Assembly (NCBI GenBank): GCA_015259125.1
Contig: JABZGR010000020.1
Span: 1 to 38,524, forward strand
Length of the DNA: 38,524 nucleotides
Direction: 5' to 3'
From: Alloprevotella tannerae
GTDB lineage: Bacteria > Bacteroidota > Bacteroidia > Bacteroidales > Bacteroidaceae
The position numbers and the translations under genes were made by a program. The notes under the pieces were generated by a model, which was not told the DNA's origin, made no database searches, and saw nothing but the letters and a program-made list of their open reading frames with translations. This document shows positions 8,912 to 17,681 of the stretch, piece after piece (position 1 is the first letter of the stretch; every line of letters starts with the position of its first letter).

Positions 8912-9478
8912 TTACTCTTTATGCTTAGACTTTGAGGAGTGCTTCTTATGGTCGAGCCACACAATCAACACGATGAGCCCACACCAAGCCACGAAAGCAA
9001 GCATCCAGCCCCAGTTGATTGACTGTGCCGTCTCTTGGATAAGTGCCACTAACTCCGAAAAAGTGCCGCTCCGCTGTAGGAAAGAAAAGAACATCAGGCC
9101 GAATAGTGCCAGAAACCCATTTGAGAAAACAGACGTCATCATCTTTAATTTCCACCTAAAGGGAGCTTTCTTGCCTCCTTCATTGACGTAGCCTTTCCCT
9201 ATAAGGAAGATAGAATAAAAGGCAGGAACAAGAATCAAGATGATTCCGCCAGGAACGCCCACAATATACCAGTTGAGTAAAAGAGTTTTTAGAGGTAAAT
9301 AATGTTCCGAAGCCACATAAATCAGGAACAATATCACATAGGTAAACATCATTCCCAGTGAATATTTCAGAACTCCACTCTTTATCTTTTCTAAACAAAG
9401 CTCCTTAAAAGCCCATAATATGCCCATCCAAACGAACAGCAATAGTCCGCCAAGCAGAAAAGCAATCCCATGATTCAT
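8912..9478 (-). CDS. integral membrane protein of unknown function
   Basis: 188 residues from the ATG at 9478; a TTG five codons upstream is possible. Hydrophobic segments lie at about residues 5-25, 40-62, 72-92, 118-138 and 158-178, so about five membrane helices, ending in a His/Lys/Ser-rich tail (DHKKHSSKSKHKE). No catalytic or transporter motif recognised. It stands alone, convergent with the SulP gene. Its base composition is intermediate between the A+T-rich left part and the rest. Confidence 0.65.
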   Translation of the reverse strand: MNHGIAFLLGGLLLFVWMGILWAFKELCLEKIKSGVLKYSLGMMFTYVILFLIYVASEHYLPLKTLLLNWYIVGVPGGIILILVPAFYSIFLIGKGYVNEGGKKAPFRWKLKMMTSVFSNGFLALFGLMFFSFLQRSGTFSELVALIQETAQSINWGWMLAFVAWCGLIVLIVWLDHKKHSSKSKHKE

Positions 9479-9644
9479 ACTTCCTATTTTCAATTAAAAA
9501 GATCCGTTTTTACTCAAATAAGCCCCTCTATCTGAAAGAGATTTCGTGTAGAGTTATGAAAACGCTTCTACTCCTATAGCATTTTCAGTCGCGTTCTTAT
9601 ACCGAATCCACGTATTATAGCATCTTTGATTTTAAATACAAGCA

Positions 9645-9677
9645 ACTCGCCCTCGTACCAAAAGGACGAGGGCGAGT
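9645..9677 (-). terminator. terminator of ackA-pta
   Basis: A perfect 12-bp G+C-rich stem (ACTCGCCCTCGT at 9645-9656 with ACGAGGGCGAGT at 9666-9677) and a 9-nt loop, placed 25 bp after the ackA stop. There is no clean T run on either side. Confidence 0.75.
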
Positions 9678-9702
9678 AAATTTCAATAGAACTAACTGTA
9701 GA

Positions 9703-10902
9703 TTAACATTTAGCTACTAATTCTTCAGTGTCCTTAGCGATCAATAATTCTTCATCAGTCGGGATAACAGCTACAATAACTTTGCTGTCAGGCGTAGAGA
9801 TGATTTCTTCCTCACCAAAGTTTTTCCGATTCTTTTCAAAATCGAGTTTTACGCCGAGATATTCCATGTTCTTGCAAGCTTCTTCGCGCACGTCCCATTG
9901 GTGTTCACCGACACCGGCCGTGAAGATGATAGCATCTACACCATTCATCGCTGCAGCATAAGCGCCAATGTATTTCTTGATACGATAATCGTACATATCA
10001 AGCGCCAATTGTGCACGCTCATTTCCAGCCATCGCCGCATCGTCAATGATACGCATATCGCTGGACATCTCAGTGATACCCAAGACGCCGCTCTCTTTGT
10101 TGAGAAGATTGACAGCCTCTTCTAACGTCTGATGTTCGCGTTCCATAATATAGAGAATAGCGGACGCATCGATATCGCCGGTGCGCGTACCCATCATAAG
10201 ACCTTCAAGTGGCGTCAAGCCCATAGACGTATCTACGCACTTTCCGTGATCTACGGCAGAGATAGACGCGCCGTTGCCGATATGACAAGTGATGAAGCGA
10301 TGCTCCTCAGGCTTCATGTTCAGGAATTCACCTGCACGCTGAGTCACGTAGCGGTGACTTGTGCCGTGAGCGCCATAGCGGCGAATGCGCATTTCTGAAT
10401 AATAGCGGTAAGGAAGTGCATACATATACGCCTTAGGCGGCATAGTTTGGTGGAAGGCCGTATCAAAAACGAAGACTTGCGGGAGATCAGGCAATTGCTC
10501 CTTAACAGCCAAGTAGCCTTTCAAGTGTGCTTCGCTGTGAAGTGGCGCCAATTCCATAAAAGGCTTCCATTGTTCGATCATTTCGTCTGAGACGATTTGG
10601 CTCTTCGTGAAGATACCACCCGCGACAATGCGATGGCCGGCTGCGCTAATCTCGTCCAAACTCTTGATGGCGCCGATTTCAGGATCAAGCAGCGTTTTAA
10701 ACATCAAGCGAATACCTTCAGAATGCGTTGGGCATTCGTGTTCAATGACGCGCTTCGTGCCATCGGGGAGTGTTACTTTAAGAAAAGAACCTTCAATGCC
10801 GACCTTTTCTATACCACCGGCAGCAATGACGCTATGATTCTCCATCTCATACAATTTGTATTTGATGGATGAACTACCACAATTGACTACAAGAATTTTC
10901 AT
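9703..10902 (-). CDS. ackA: acetate kinase
   Basis: 399 residues, full length for acetate kinase, which converts acetyl phosphate and ADP to acetate and ATP in the cytoplasm. The N-terminus MKILVVNCGSSSIKYKL carries the ASKHA-fold phosphate-loop with Asn7. FDTAFHQTMP near residue 145, GAHGTSH near 175 and HIGNGAS near 205 are family signatures, and EELLIA is the usual C-terminal element. It lies 5 bp behind pta on the same strand, so the pair is an operon for mixed-acid fermentation of acetyl-CoA to acetate. Confidence 0.98.
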   Translation of the reverse strand: MKILVVNCGSSSIKYKLYEMENHSVIAAGGIEKVGIEGSFLKVTLPDGTKRVIEHECPTHSEGIRLMFKTLLDPEIGAIKSLDEISAAGHRIVAGGIFTKSQIVSDEMIEQWKPFMELAPLHSEAHLKGYLAVKEQLPDLPQVFVFDTAFHQTMPPKAYMYALPYRYYSEMRIRRYGAHGTSHRYVTQRAGEFLNMKPEEHRFITCHIGNGASISAVDHGKCVDTSMGLTPLEGLMMGTRTGDIDASAILYIMEREHQTLEEAVNLLNKESGVLGITEMSSDMRIIDDAAMAGNERAQLALDMYDYRIKKYIGAYAAAMNGVDAIIFTAGVGEHQWDVREEACKNMEYLGVKLDFEKNRKNFGEEEIISTPDSKVIVAVIPTDEELLIAKDTEELVAKC

Positions 10903-10907
10903 ATTAC

Positions 10908-11924
10908 TTATTTTTCTGCTTTGGCAGCAATAGCTTGATTGGCTGTTATGGCTACCATTTTATAAATGTCTTCTACACTACAGCCGCGCGAAAGATCGTT
11001 GACCGGACGCGCGATACCCTGCAAGATGGGGCCAAGTGCTTCAGCCTTGCCCAAACGCTGCACGAGTTTGTAGCCAATATTTCCCACTTCCAAGTTGGGT
11101 ACGATCAAAACATTCGCTTTGCCGGCAATATTGCTGCCCGGCGCTTTCTTCTCACCTACAGACGGTACGAGTGCTGCATCAGCTTGCAGTTCGCCATCCA
11201 CTTGAAGGTTGGGATACATTTTTTCTGCGATGCGTGTAGCCTCAACAACTTTATCCACGACTTCGTGTTTTGCACTGCCTTTTGTGGAGAAACTGAGCAT
11301 GGCCACGCGTGGCTCTTCTATTCCGGCTACGCTTTTAGCCGTTTGAGCCGTACAATAAGCGATTTGTGCCAACTGCTCGGCATCCGGCATCGGCGTAACA
11401 GCTACGTCGCCCATTACAATAATGCCGTCCTGTCCGTATTCTTCAGCTTGGGTCAACAAGAGCATTGCCCCGCTCACGACAGAAACGCCCGGTGCACATT
11501 TAATGATCTGCAAAGCCGGTCGCAGCGTTTCGCCCGTTGTGCTGAGTGCACCAGAGATCTGACCATCGGCATCGTCACTCTTGATAATCAAGCATCCTAA
11601 ATAGAGCGGATCTTTCACCAAGTCGCGCGCCATTTCGATCGACATTCCTTTTTTCTTCCTCAGTTCAAACAGCAGTTGAGCGTATTCCTCCATTTTAGGA
11701 TTGTTTTCCGGATCTACGATCTCCGCCTTGTCGATATGCTGTAGGTTCAGTTTGGCTGCCAGCGTGTGAATCGCGTCAGGATTACCAATCAGAATGATTT
11801 TGGCAAAGCCATCGGCCAAGACTTTATCGGCAGCGGTCAGAGTGCGCTCTTCTAAAGCTTCCGGAAGTACGATACGTTGCTTATTAGCACGCGCCCGTTC
11901 AATCAGATTTTGTGTGATACTCAT
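10908..11924 (-). CDS. pta: phosphate acetyltransferase
   Basis: 338 residues from the ATG at 11924 (MSITQNLIERARANKQ); the frame extends 12 codons upstream but the usual family N-terminus is here. It is the short, catalytic-domain-only form. Conserved segments include RIVLPEALEERTL near the N-terminus, SGAMLLL in the middle and KAPGSNIAGKANVLIVPNLE near residue 280. It makes acetyl phosphate from acetyl-CoA and feeds ackA directly downstream. Confidence 0.97.
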   Translation of the reverse strand: MSITQNLIERARANKQRIVLPEALEERTLTAADKVLADGFAKIILIGNPDAIHTLAAKLNLQHIDKAEIVDPENNPKMEEYAQLLFELRKKKGMSIEMARDLVKDPLYLGCLIIKSDDADGQISGALSTTGETLRPALQIIKCAPGVSVVSGAMLLLTQAEEYGQDGIIVMGDVAVTPMPDAEQLAQIAYCTAQTAKSVAGIEEPRVAMLSFSTKGSAKHEVVDKVVEATRIAEKMYPNLQVDGELQADAALVPSVGEKKAPGSNIAGKANVLIVPNLEVGNIGYKLVQRLGKAEALGPILQGIARPVNDLSRGCSVEDIYKMVAITANQAIAAKAEK

Positions 11925-11949
11925 ATTTAATAGATTTAATTTCTGACGG

Positions 11950-11987
11950 CGAAGATACAAAGAAAATCTAAGAATATGTTACCTTCG
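11950..11987. promoter_or_regulatory. possible divergent -7 boxes between pta and tadA
   Basis: TATCTTCG on the minus strand (11957 to 11950) faces pta, and TACCTTCG on the plus strand (11980-11987) faces tadA. Both are one base from TAnnTTTG in the same position. No good -33 box is visible for either, so this is tentative. Confidence 0.3.
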
Positions 11988-12045
11988 CATCTTCAAAAAC
12001 AGCGTATTCCTGTAAAATTACGCATCAAAAAGAAATAGGCAACTA

Positions 12046-12477
12046 ATGACCGATCAAGAATATATGCAAAAGGCCCTAATCGAAGCCAAGCAAGCTTTCG
12101 AAGAGGGTGAGGTGCCTGTTGGCGCAGTTATCGTTTGTCGCGACCGCATTATTGCCCGTGCCCACAACCTTACGGAGCGGCTTACCGATGTTACGGCTCA
12201 CGCAGAGATGCAGGCGATCACAGCTGCAGCCAACGCATTAGGCGGAAAATACCTGACCGATTGCACACTTTACGTCACGGTCGAACCCTGCGTTATGTGT
12301 GCCGGAGCATTGGCTTGGGCGCAGTTGAGTAGGATTGTCTATGGTGCATCTGACCCTAAGCGAGGCTTTTCTGTGTTCGCTCCCAACGCCTTGCACCCGC
12401 GCACGGAGGTGACTGAGGGCATTTTAGCTGAAGAATGTGCGAACTTAATGAAGGACTTTTTTCAACGCAGACGCTAA
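12046..12477 (+). CDS. tadA: tRNA-specific adenosine deaminase (nucleoside deaminase)
   Basis: 143 residues. The zinc site is complete: H52-A-E54, with E54 as the proton shuttle, and P81-C82-V-M-C85. VPVGAVIV near residue 23 and the Arg-rich C-terminus fit TadA, which converts A34 to inosine in tRNA-Arg(ACG). Other cytidine/guanine deaminases share the fold, but HAEMQAI and EPCVMCAGAL are typical of TadA. The next gene starts directly after its stop codon, so translation is probably coupled. Confidence 0.93.
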   Translation: MTDQEYMQKALIEAKQAFEEGEVPVGAVIVCRDRIIARAHNLTERLTDVTAHAEMQAITAAANALGGKYLTDCTLYVTVEPCVMCAGALAWAQLSRIVYGASDPKRGFSVFAPNALHPRTEVTEGILAEECANLMKDFFQRRR

Positions 12478-12873
12478 ATGGCACTTCATAATCAGCTCGG
12501 CGCACTCGGCGAAGAGGTGGCGGCGCATTATTTGTCCCAACTTGAGTATCGTCTCTTGGAGCGCAATTGGCGCACGGGGCATTTAGAAATCGACATCATT
12601 GCAGATTATTACGGCGAGATCGTTTTCGTAGAAGTCAAAACACGCAGTTATGAAGCCGAATATACGGCTTTGGAAGCCGTTGATCGGGCGAAGAAAAAGC
12701 ACCTCGTGCGTGCAGCCCACGATTATATGCATTTGCACCATTTGGATGCCGCTTGCCGTTTCGATATTATAACGGTCGTTGGGCGAGAGGCGCCTTTTCA
12801 GGTTACGCACTATATTGATGCTTATTCTCCCCAAAGTATTAAACGCAAACAACAATGCAACTGGAGTTTTTGA
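12478..12873 (+). CDS. yraN: UPF0102/YraN family putative endonuclease-like protein
   Basis: 131 residues with the YraN pattern: GALGEEVAAHYL near the start, ERNWR, then EIDIIA (about 37-42) and FVEVKTR (about 49-55), the D...E-x-K arrangement of restriction-endonuclease-fold proteins. The cellular function of the family is not firmly established. It abuts tadA with no gap and overlaps birA by 19 bp, so the three genes form one translationally linked unit. Confidence 0.9.
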   Translation: MALHNQLGALGEEVAAHYLSQLEYRLLERNWRTGHLEIDIIADYYGEIVFVEVKTRSYEAEYTALEAVDRAKKKHLVRAAHDYMHLHHLDAACRFDIITVVGREAPFQVTHYIDAYSPQSIKRKQQCNWSF

Positions 12874-13583
12874 CGTCTGTCGATTCGACGATGGCTTATT
12901 TGCAGCGTCTTCCTGACGACGTCACCACCGACGATCTTTATGTTGTGGTGGCGGAGACGCAAACGGCCGGTCGCGGACAGCGCGGGACGCATTGGGAGTC
13001 TGAATCGGGCAAGAATCTGACTTTAGGTTTGCGTGTTTACCCTACGTTTTTGAAAGCCGATGAACAATTTCGCTTGTCTGAAGTTACGGCTTTAGCCATC
13101 GCGGAGGCTTTAGATCTTTATACGGATGGAATTTCGATCAAATGGCCCAATGATATTTATTGGAATGATCGCAAAATCTGCGGCATGTTGTTAGAACATG
13201 ATTTGCGCGGGTCTGAGATTGCCTGCACTCGTATTGGCCCGGGCATCAACATCAATCAGCGACAATTTTTTAGCGACGCACCCAATCCCGTTTCTCTCTA
13301 TCAAATCCTCGGTCACGATACGGATTTGACCGCCTTTCTCCACCAATTTTTACAGCGCTTCTCATCAGCCTATGCCACTCTTCGATCCGGCGCGCGCCAA
13401 AGTATAGATTGGCAATATCACCAACGTTTATATCGGCGCGAAGGCCTGTTTCCTTACGCCGATGCACAAGGTACATTCCGTGCCCGTCTGATTGGCGTAT
13501 TGCCCGATGGCACTTTGCAGTTGGAAGATGAAGCCGGCCGCTTGCGAAAGTACGCTTTTAAAGAAGTGCGCTTCATTTTATGA
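12855..13583 (+). CDS. birA: biotin--[acetyl-CoA-carboxylase] ligase (monofunctional)
   Basis: 242 residues. GRGQRG at 39-44 is the biotinyl-AMP-binding loop, KWPND at 96-100 and KICG at 107-110 are ligase signatures, and a small C-terminal SH3-like domain covers about 195-242. There is no N-terminal helix-turn-helix, so it attaches biotin to carboxyl-carrier proteins but does not act as the bio operon repressor. The start lies inside the end of yraN. Confidence 0.95.
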   Translation: MQLEFLTSVDSTMAYLQRLPDDVTTDDLYVVVAETQTAGRGQRGTHWESESGKNLTLGLRVYPTFLKADEQFRLSEVTALAIAEALDLYTDGISIKWPNDIYWNDRKICGMLLEHDLRGSEIACTRIGPGININQRQFFSDAPNPVSLYQILGHDTDLTAFLHQFLQRFSSAYATLRSGARQSIDWQYHQRLYRREGLFPYADAQGTFRARLIGVLPDGTLQLEDEAGRLRKYAFKEVRFIL

Positions 13584-13698
13584 AGATGCCATACCTATAT
13601 ATATAATGTGTAGTCGGTTGCAGGTGATTCCCGGCGCTTGTTTGTGCGCTTTCGGCAGATTTGCGGCCGCTTTCACCTCCTTAGCGCTTGAAAAGGCC

Positions 13699-13706
13699 TA
13701 ACTTTG
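13699..13706 (+). promoter_or_regulatory. -7 box of the MATE gene
   Basis: TAACTTTG, 25 bp before the MATE ATG. No good TTTG at -33; the spacing to the nearest candidates is wrong. Confidence 0.4.
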
Positions 13707-13731
13707 CCGTCGTTTTGAAGCCGTTTTTACG

Positions 13732-15048
13732 ATGAATCGTCAAATTCTTCGCATCGCCATACCGAGTATCATTTCCAATATTACCGTTCCTTTGCTGGGA
13801 ATGGTTGATATGGGCATCTCCGGCCATTTGGGTTCGACCGTCTATATCGGTGCCATCGCCATTGGGAGTATGATTTTCAATATGCTTTATTGGCTCTTCA
13901 ACTTCTTGCGTATGGGTACGGGCGGCTTCACTTCCCAAGCCTATGGGCGGGGCGATAAAGCAGAGGCCCTCCGCGTGTTGGCGCGTTCGTTGCTCGTAGC
14001 CGGCGCCGTATCGGCCTTACTGATTGCCGCCCAACTTCCCTTGGTCGATTTCGGACTCTTGATGATGAAAGCCTCCGGCGAAGTTGCCGTGCAAGCGCGT
14101 TTATATTTCCACATCTTGATCTGGGGCGCGCCCGCTGTGCTTGGTCTTTATAGTTTTACGGGGTGGTTTTTGGGCATGCAAGACGCTAAAGTGCCGATGC
14201 TCGTGGCTATTGTACAAAACGTCTGCAACATACTTTTGAGTGCCTCTCTCGTACTTTTTTTGCATTGGAAGGTGGCCGGTGTCGCTGTGGGTACACTTGT
14301 GGCCCAATACGCTGGTTTGCTGCTTTTCGCCGGCTTTTGGTGGCGTCGCTATCGCGCAGATTGGCGGCAAGTCGACTTGCGTCGGCTCTGGCAAGGAGGC
14401 GTTCTCGCTCGCTTCTTTTCGGTGAATACAGACATTTTCTTCCGCACGCTGTGCATCGTGGCTGTGCAGGTGGCTTTTACGTCTATCGGTTCGGGGCTCG
14501 GCGTTGTCATTCTTTCGGCCAACGCTTTACTCTTGCAGTTTAATACGCTGCTTTCCTACGTGATGGATGGTTTTGCCTATGCCGGAGAGGCACTTGGCGG
14601 CCGCTATTACGGAATGGGTGATCGCGCCGCTTTTCTTCGCCTCACGCGGGCCTTGATCCGCTGGTGCGCAGGCTTGGCCTTATGCTTCTCGGTGGCTTAT
14701 ATTATTGGTGGCGACGCATTGATCCGCCTCTTGACCAACGATGCGGCTACGATTGAGGCTGCTCGGCGCTATGTGGTCTACGTCTGTCTTATCCCCATCG
14801 TAGGCACGGCCGGCTTTCTCTTAGATGGCCTCTTCATTGGTACGACGGCTACGCGCGGGATGCTGCTTTCGGTTTTCTCGGGCGTCGTGTTCTTTTTCTT
14901 TTTCCAATCCTTTTTGGTTAAAGTATGGGGCAATGATGGCTTGTGGGTAGCTTTTGCCGGCTATTTCTTGGTGCGTGGCCTGGTGCAGGCCTTCTATTTC
15001 AAGCGCATCTTGCCGCCGATGCAGCAGGAGGCCGGCGGGAGTGGCTAA
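13732..15048 (+). CDS. MATE-family multidrug/metabolite exporter (DinF-like)
   Basis: 438 residues, about 12 predicted membrane helices in two halves. The N-terminal IAIPSIISNITVPLLGMVD with the conserved Asp, and GTGGFTSQAYGRGD near residue 65, match DinF-branch MATE transporters, which exchange Na+ or H+ for cationic drugs or metabolites across the inner membrane. NTDIFFRTL in the second half is typical. The substrate cannot be read from sequence. pyrH follows 156 bp later with its own promoter, so the genes need not be co-regulated. Confidence 0.93.
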   Translation: MNRQILRIAIPSIISNITVPLLGMVDMGISGHLGSTVYIGAIAIGSMIFNMLYWLFNFLRMGTGGFTSQAYGRGDKAEALRVLARSLLVAGAVSALLIAAQLPLVDFGLLMMKASGEVAVQARLYFHILIWGAPAVLGLYSFTGWFLGMQDAKVPMLVAIVQNVCNILLSASLVLFLHWKVAGVAVGTLVAQYAGLLLFAGFWWRRYRADWRQVDLRRLWQGGVLARFFSVNTDIFFRTLCIVAVQVAFTSIGSGLGVVILSANALLLQFNTLLSYVMDGFAYAGEALGGRYYGMGDRAAFLRLTRALIRWCAGLALCFSVAYIIGGDALIRLLTNDAATIEAARRYVVYVCLIPIVGTAGFLLDGLFIGTTATRGMLLSVFSGVVFFFFFQSFLVKVWGNDGLWVAFAGYFLVRGLVQAFYFKRILPPMQQEAGGSG

Positions 15049-15063
15049 GTCTTGCGTCTTACT

Positions 15064-15097
15064 TTTGAAGTCAGGCCAAACATTTTGCTTAACTTTG
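15064..15097 (+). promoter_or_regulatory. promoter of pyrH
   Basis: TTTG at 15064-15067 and TAACTTTG at 15090-15097 with a 22-nt spacer, slightly long. The leader to the pyrH ATG is about 100 nt, long for this window. I see no named riboswitch in it. Confidence 0.45.
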
Positions 15098-15204
15098 CCT
15101 GCAAACGATTCGGATGCAAGTTGGTAAAAGACCCTCGCAATAGTAGTGGACAACCGACGGATTTCAGCCGATGATGATCATAAAAATAACAATACAACCA
15201 AGAT

Positions 15205-15915
15205 ATGACAAAATTCAAACGCATTTTGCTCAAACTGAGCGGCGAAAGCTTGATGGGCGAACAAGGTTACGGCATCGACGTACAAAGATTAAACGAATAT
15301 GCGGCGCAGATTAAGGAGATTCGCGACCTCGGTGTGCAGATCGGCATCGTAATTGGTGGCGGCAACATTTTTCGCGGACTCAGCGGAGCGGGCAAAGGTT
15401 TTGATCGGGTCAAAGGTGATCAAATGGGAATGTGCGCTACGGTGATCAATAGTTTGGCTTTGAGTAGCGCGCTTGGCGCTATTGGCGTTAAAGCCCGCGT
15501 TCTGACCGCCATTCGTATGGAACCGATCGGCGAATTTTATAGTAAATGGAAAGCTTGCGAGGCTTTGGAACGCGGCGAGGTCGTGATTATGTCGGCGGGG
15601 ACGGGCAATCCGTATTTTACCACTGATACGGGCTCGTCTTTGCGCGGAATAGAAATAGAGGCCGACGTAATGCTGAAGGGGACGCGCGTAGATGGCGTCT
15701 ATACGGCCGATCCGGAGAAAGACCCAAGTGCGGAAAAATTTGAGAAAATCACGTATGATGAAGTGCTTAGCAGAGGTTTGCGCGTGATGGACATAACTGC
15801 CATCGCGATGTGCAAGGAAAACGACTTCCCCATCTATGTTTTCAATATGGACCAACCGGGCAACTTGCGCAAAGTGATCGACGGGGAGCCGATCGGCACT
15901 TACGTGCACGCCTGA
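15205..15915 (+). CDS. pyrH: UMP kinase
   Basis: 236 residues, normal for bacterial UMP kinase of the amino-acid-kinase fold. K10-L-S-G-E is the phosphate-binding Lys motif, GGGNIFRG at 51-58 binds the nucleotide, and GTGNPYFTTDT near residue 132 is the conserved UMP-binding loop. It makes UDP from UMP and ATP in the cytoplasm for RNA, DNA and sugar-nucleotide synthesis. A strong terminator follows; frr and tsf, frequent neighbours elsewhere, are not present here. Confidence 0.98.
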   Translation: MTKFKRILLKLSGESLMGEQGYGIDVQRLNEYAAQIKEIRDLGVQIGIVIGGGNIFRGLSGAGKGFDRVKGDQMGMCATVINSLALSSALGAIGVKARVLTAIRMEPIGEFYSKWKACEALERGEVVIMSAGTGNPYFTTDTGSSLRGIEIEADVMLKGTRVDGVYTADPEKDPSAEKFEKITYDEVLSRGLRVMDITAIAMCKENDFPIYVFNMDQPGNLRKVIDGEPIGTYVHA

Positions 15916-15963
15916 ACGACGCATTCTGTTTTTCGGAACACTTAGAAAGTTTCCGCCTTCTAC

Positions 15964-16001
15964 AAGCGGGCGCGACCGTTTTTTCGGTCGGCCCGCTTTT
16001 T
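15964..16001 (+). terminator. terminator of pyrH
   Basis: G+C-rich stem of 14 bp (15964-15978 with 15985-15998, one bulged G), loop of T residues, followed by a T run. A canonical intrinsic terminator 48 bp after the stop. Confidence 0.85.
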
Positions 16002-16166
16002 GCGTTTAGCAGTGGCAGCTAAAGTGAGACTGCCGATGGCCGCTGACTTGTTTTTTCTTGCTTCCTCCTCCGCTTTTATTGACGATGAGGCGTTAGTGCA
16101 TGCGCCTTGCCTCGTTCTTGTTGTCTGTTGGCGCATTTTTCTGTTTCTTCTGTGCTTTGTTGTGTT

Positions 16167-16246
16167 GTTTGCTCCCGCCAAACCATCGTTTGCTCCCGCC
16201 AAACCATTGTTTGCTCCCACCAAACCATCGTTTGCTGCCACCAAAC
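16167..16246 (+). repeat. 80-bp array 1 of GTTTG-N7-CAAAC modules
   Basis: Four 17-bp modules, each GTTTG, a 7-base core, CAAAC, joined by three 4-base linkers, so a 21-bp period. Cores in order: CTCCCGC, CTCCCGC, CTCCCAC, CTGCCAC. Linkers: CATC, CATT, CATC. Each module and each CAAAC-linker-GTTTG junction can form a short hairpin. Because 21 is a multiple of three, the reading frames on both strands stay open and give spurious heptapeptide repeats. Two further arrays of identical architecture lie at 30848-30927 and 38024-38103. It sits in a 545-bp gap after the pyrH terminator; the rest of that gap shows no gene. Confidence 0.9.
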
Positions 16247-16472
16247 GAAAGAAGTCCGCTGCGGATAATCGCAAATGGGGCTATAAAACAATGAGATATG
16301 CAAAGCCTCTCTGTTTGTTGCCGCCTTGTTTCTGCTGCATTTTATGATCGTCCGCTTCGAGAATAAGTTGGAGATCGTCATATGCCTAAGGTGACCAGCG
16401 GAGAAAATACTGTATGCCCTCCGGAACCCAAAAATCATATTTGATAAGCAGCTATATGTAATGACAGATTTG

Positions 16473-16480
16473 TATATTTG
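16473..16480 (+). promoter_or_regulatory. -7 box of the acyltransferase gene
   Basis: TATATTTG five bases before the ATG at 16485. Transcription should start at or next to that ATG, giving a leaderless or nearly leaderless mRNA. No clear -33 box at the right distance. The earlier ATG at 16461 would be upstream of the transcript. Confidence 0.5.
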
Positions 16481-16484
16481 CATT

Positions 16485-17444
16485 ATGATTAGCCCTTCGC
16501 TCTCTATTACCACGCACAAGCGTATTGAAGAATTGGATTTCTTGAAAAGCATCTTTATTCTGCTTATGGTGGCCTTTCATCTACTGTATTTTGCCGACCA
16601 CTATCCGCAGCTTAAACAGTGGGTTTATACTTTCCACATGCCGGGCTTTCTTCTCATATCCGGCTATTTGATGCCCGTAAATAAGGGGGGACGACACATC
16701 GCACGCACTTTGTGGTGGTTTACTGTGCCTTATTTGTTTTTAGAGTCGGCCTATATAGTGCTATCGACAGTTGTTCCGGTACATGATCCTATCAAAGATC
16801 TCACCATTCTTGTCTTTGTCGAAAAAATCTTTTTCAATCCAGTCGGGCCGTACTGGTATTTGCACACGCTTATCTTATGTGGTTCACTTTATTTCGTCGT
16901 TTTTCGGTGGTTGAAGGGGCCTGCCTTATCGCGCATCTTCGCCTTGGGACTCGCTTATTTCAGTTTGGCTTACGTGGGTTTGGTGGCGTGGGATATGAGC
17001 CTCTATTTCACAATCGGTCTCATCGTGCGACAGAGCGGACTCACGTTCCTCCAAGTTTTTCGCCCTTCGTGGTGGGCGCTCCCTGTGCTTGGTTTGTTGG
17101 CTTGCCGACCTGACACCTTTCATAAAGGAACCTTGGGCGGTATGCTTACGGTTTTTGCTGTGATTGCCACAGCCTTAGCCCTTTATCCTCGCCTGCCTCG
17201 GGTTCTGAAACGCCTCTTTCTCTTCTTGGGGCGAAACTCTCTCGTGATCTTTCTTTTTTCTCCGCTTTTCGTTAAGGTGTGTAAGATCTTGCTCCCACGA
17301 TATCTTGCCTTCGATTCTACCCACCTCCTCTTTTTATTTATAGCCCTCCCACTTTGCGTAATAGGTTCACTTGCTGTATGCAAAGTCCTTGATCTCTTGC
17401 ATCTCACTCCTTGGTTTCTCGGGCGCCCGTCTGCGCTGGCTTAA
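16485..17444 (+). CDS. acyltransferase 3 family membrane protein
   Basis: 319 residues from the ATG at 16485. The N-terminus RIEELDFLKSIFILLMVAFH is the acyltransferase-3 (OafA/WecH-like) signature, with Asp in place of the usual Arg/Lys-Asp pattern neighbour and a conserved His closing the first helix. F-HMPGFLLISGY near residue 52 is the second signature, and GPYWYLHTL near 124 a third. About ten membrane helices. Such proteins O-acetylate or acylate sugars, peptidoglycan or surface polysaccharides at the inner membrane. No polysaccharide genes are near, so the acceptor is unknown. Confidence 0.88.
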   Translation: MISPSLSITTHKRIEELDFLKSIFILLMVAFHLLYFADHYPQLKQWVYTFHMPGFLLISGYLMPVNKGGRHIARTLWWFTVPYLFLESAYIVLSTVVPVHDPIKDLTILVFVEKIFFNPVGPYWYLHTLILCGSLYFVVFRWLKGPALSRIFALGLAYFSLAYVGLVAWDMSLYFTIGLIVRQSGLTFLQVFRPSWWALPVLGLLACRPDTFHKGTLGGMLTVFAVIATALALYPRLPRVLKRLFLFLGRNSLVIFLFSPLFVKVCKILLPRYLAFDSTHLLFLFIALPLCVIGSLAVCKVLDLLHLTPWFLGRPSALA

Positions 17445-17638
17445 TGCAGATACTCTCTATAGAGCACAAAATTAAAGAGGTCGAAAGGCGTTCGAGGCCA
17501 ACACTATATCAATACTTAGGAGTGGATATTGCACACTGCCGGCTTCGTGTTACCTCTGAGACCTCTTTTTCTTCCCAACAGAGGCGCCGTTATTGGTCAA
17601 TATTTCTCCTTTCTCTGGTCGTTCTCAATCAAAATTAC

Positions 17639-17646
17639 TATTTTTG
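17639..17646 (+). promoter_or_regulatory. -7 box of the TolC-HlyD-ABC operon
   Basis: TATTTTTG, about 36 bp before the TolC-like ATG. The -33 position has no clear TTTG. Confidence 0.4.
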
Positions 17647-17681
17647 CGGCATCACGACGGGTGAATAAACAATAATATCCA

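Noticed and set aside
16000..16552. Open frames on both strands through array 1, with heptapeptide repeats such as QTMVWRE
   Set aside because: A 21-bp repeat keeps all frames open automatically; flanks share no protein similarity between arrays, and the same occurs at 30746-31042 and 37889-38257.
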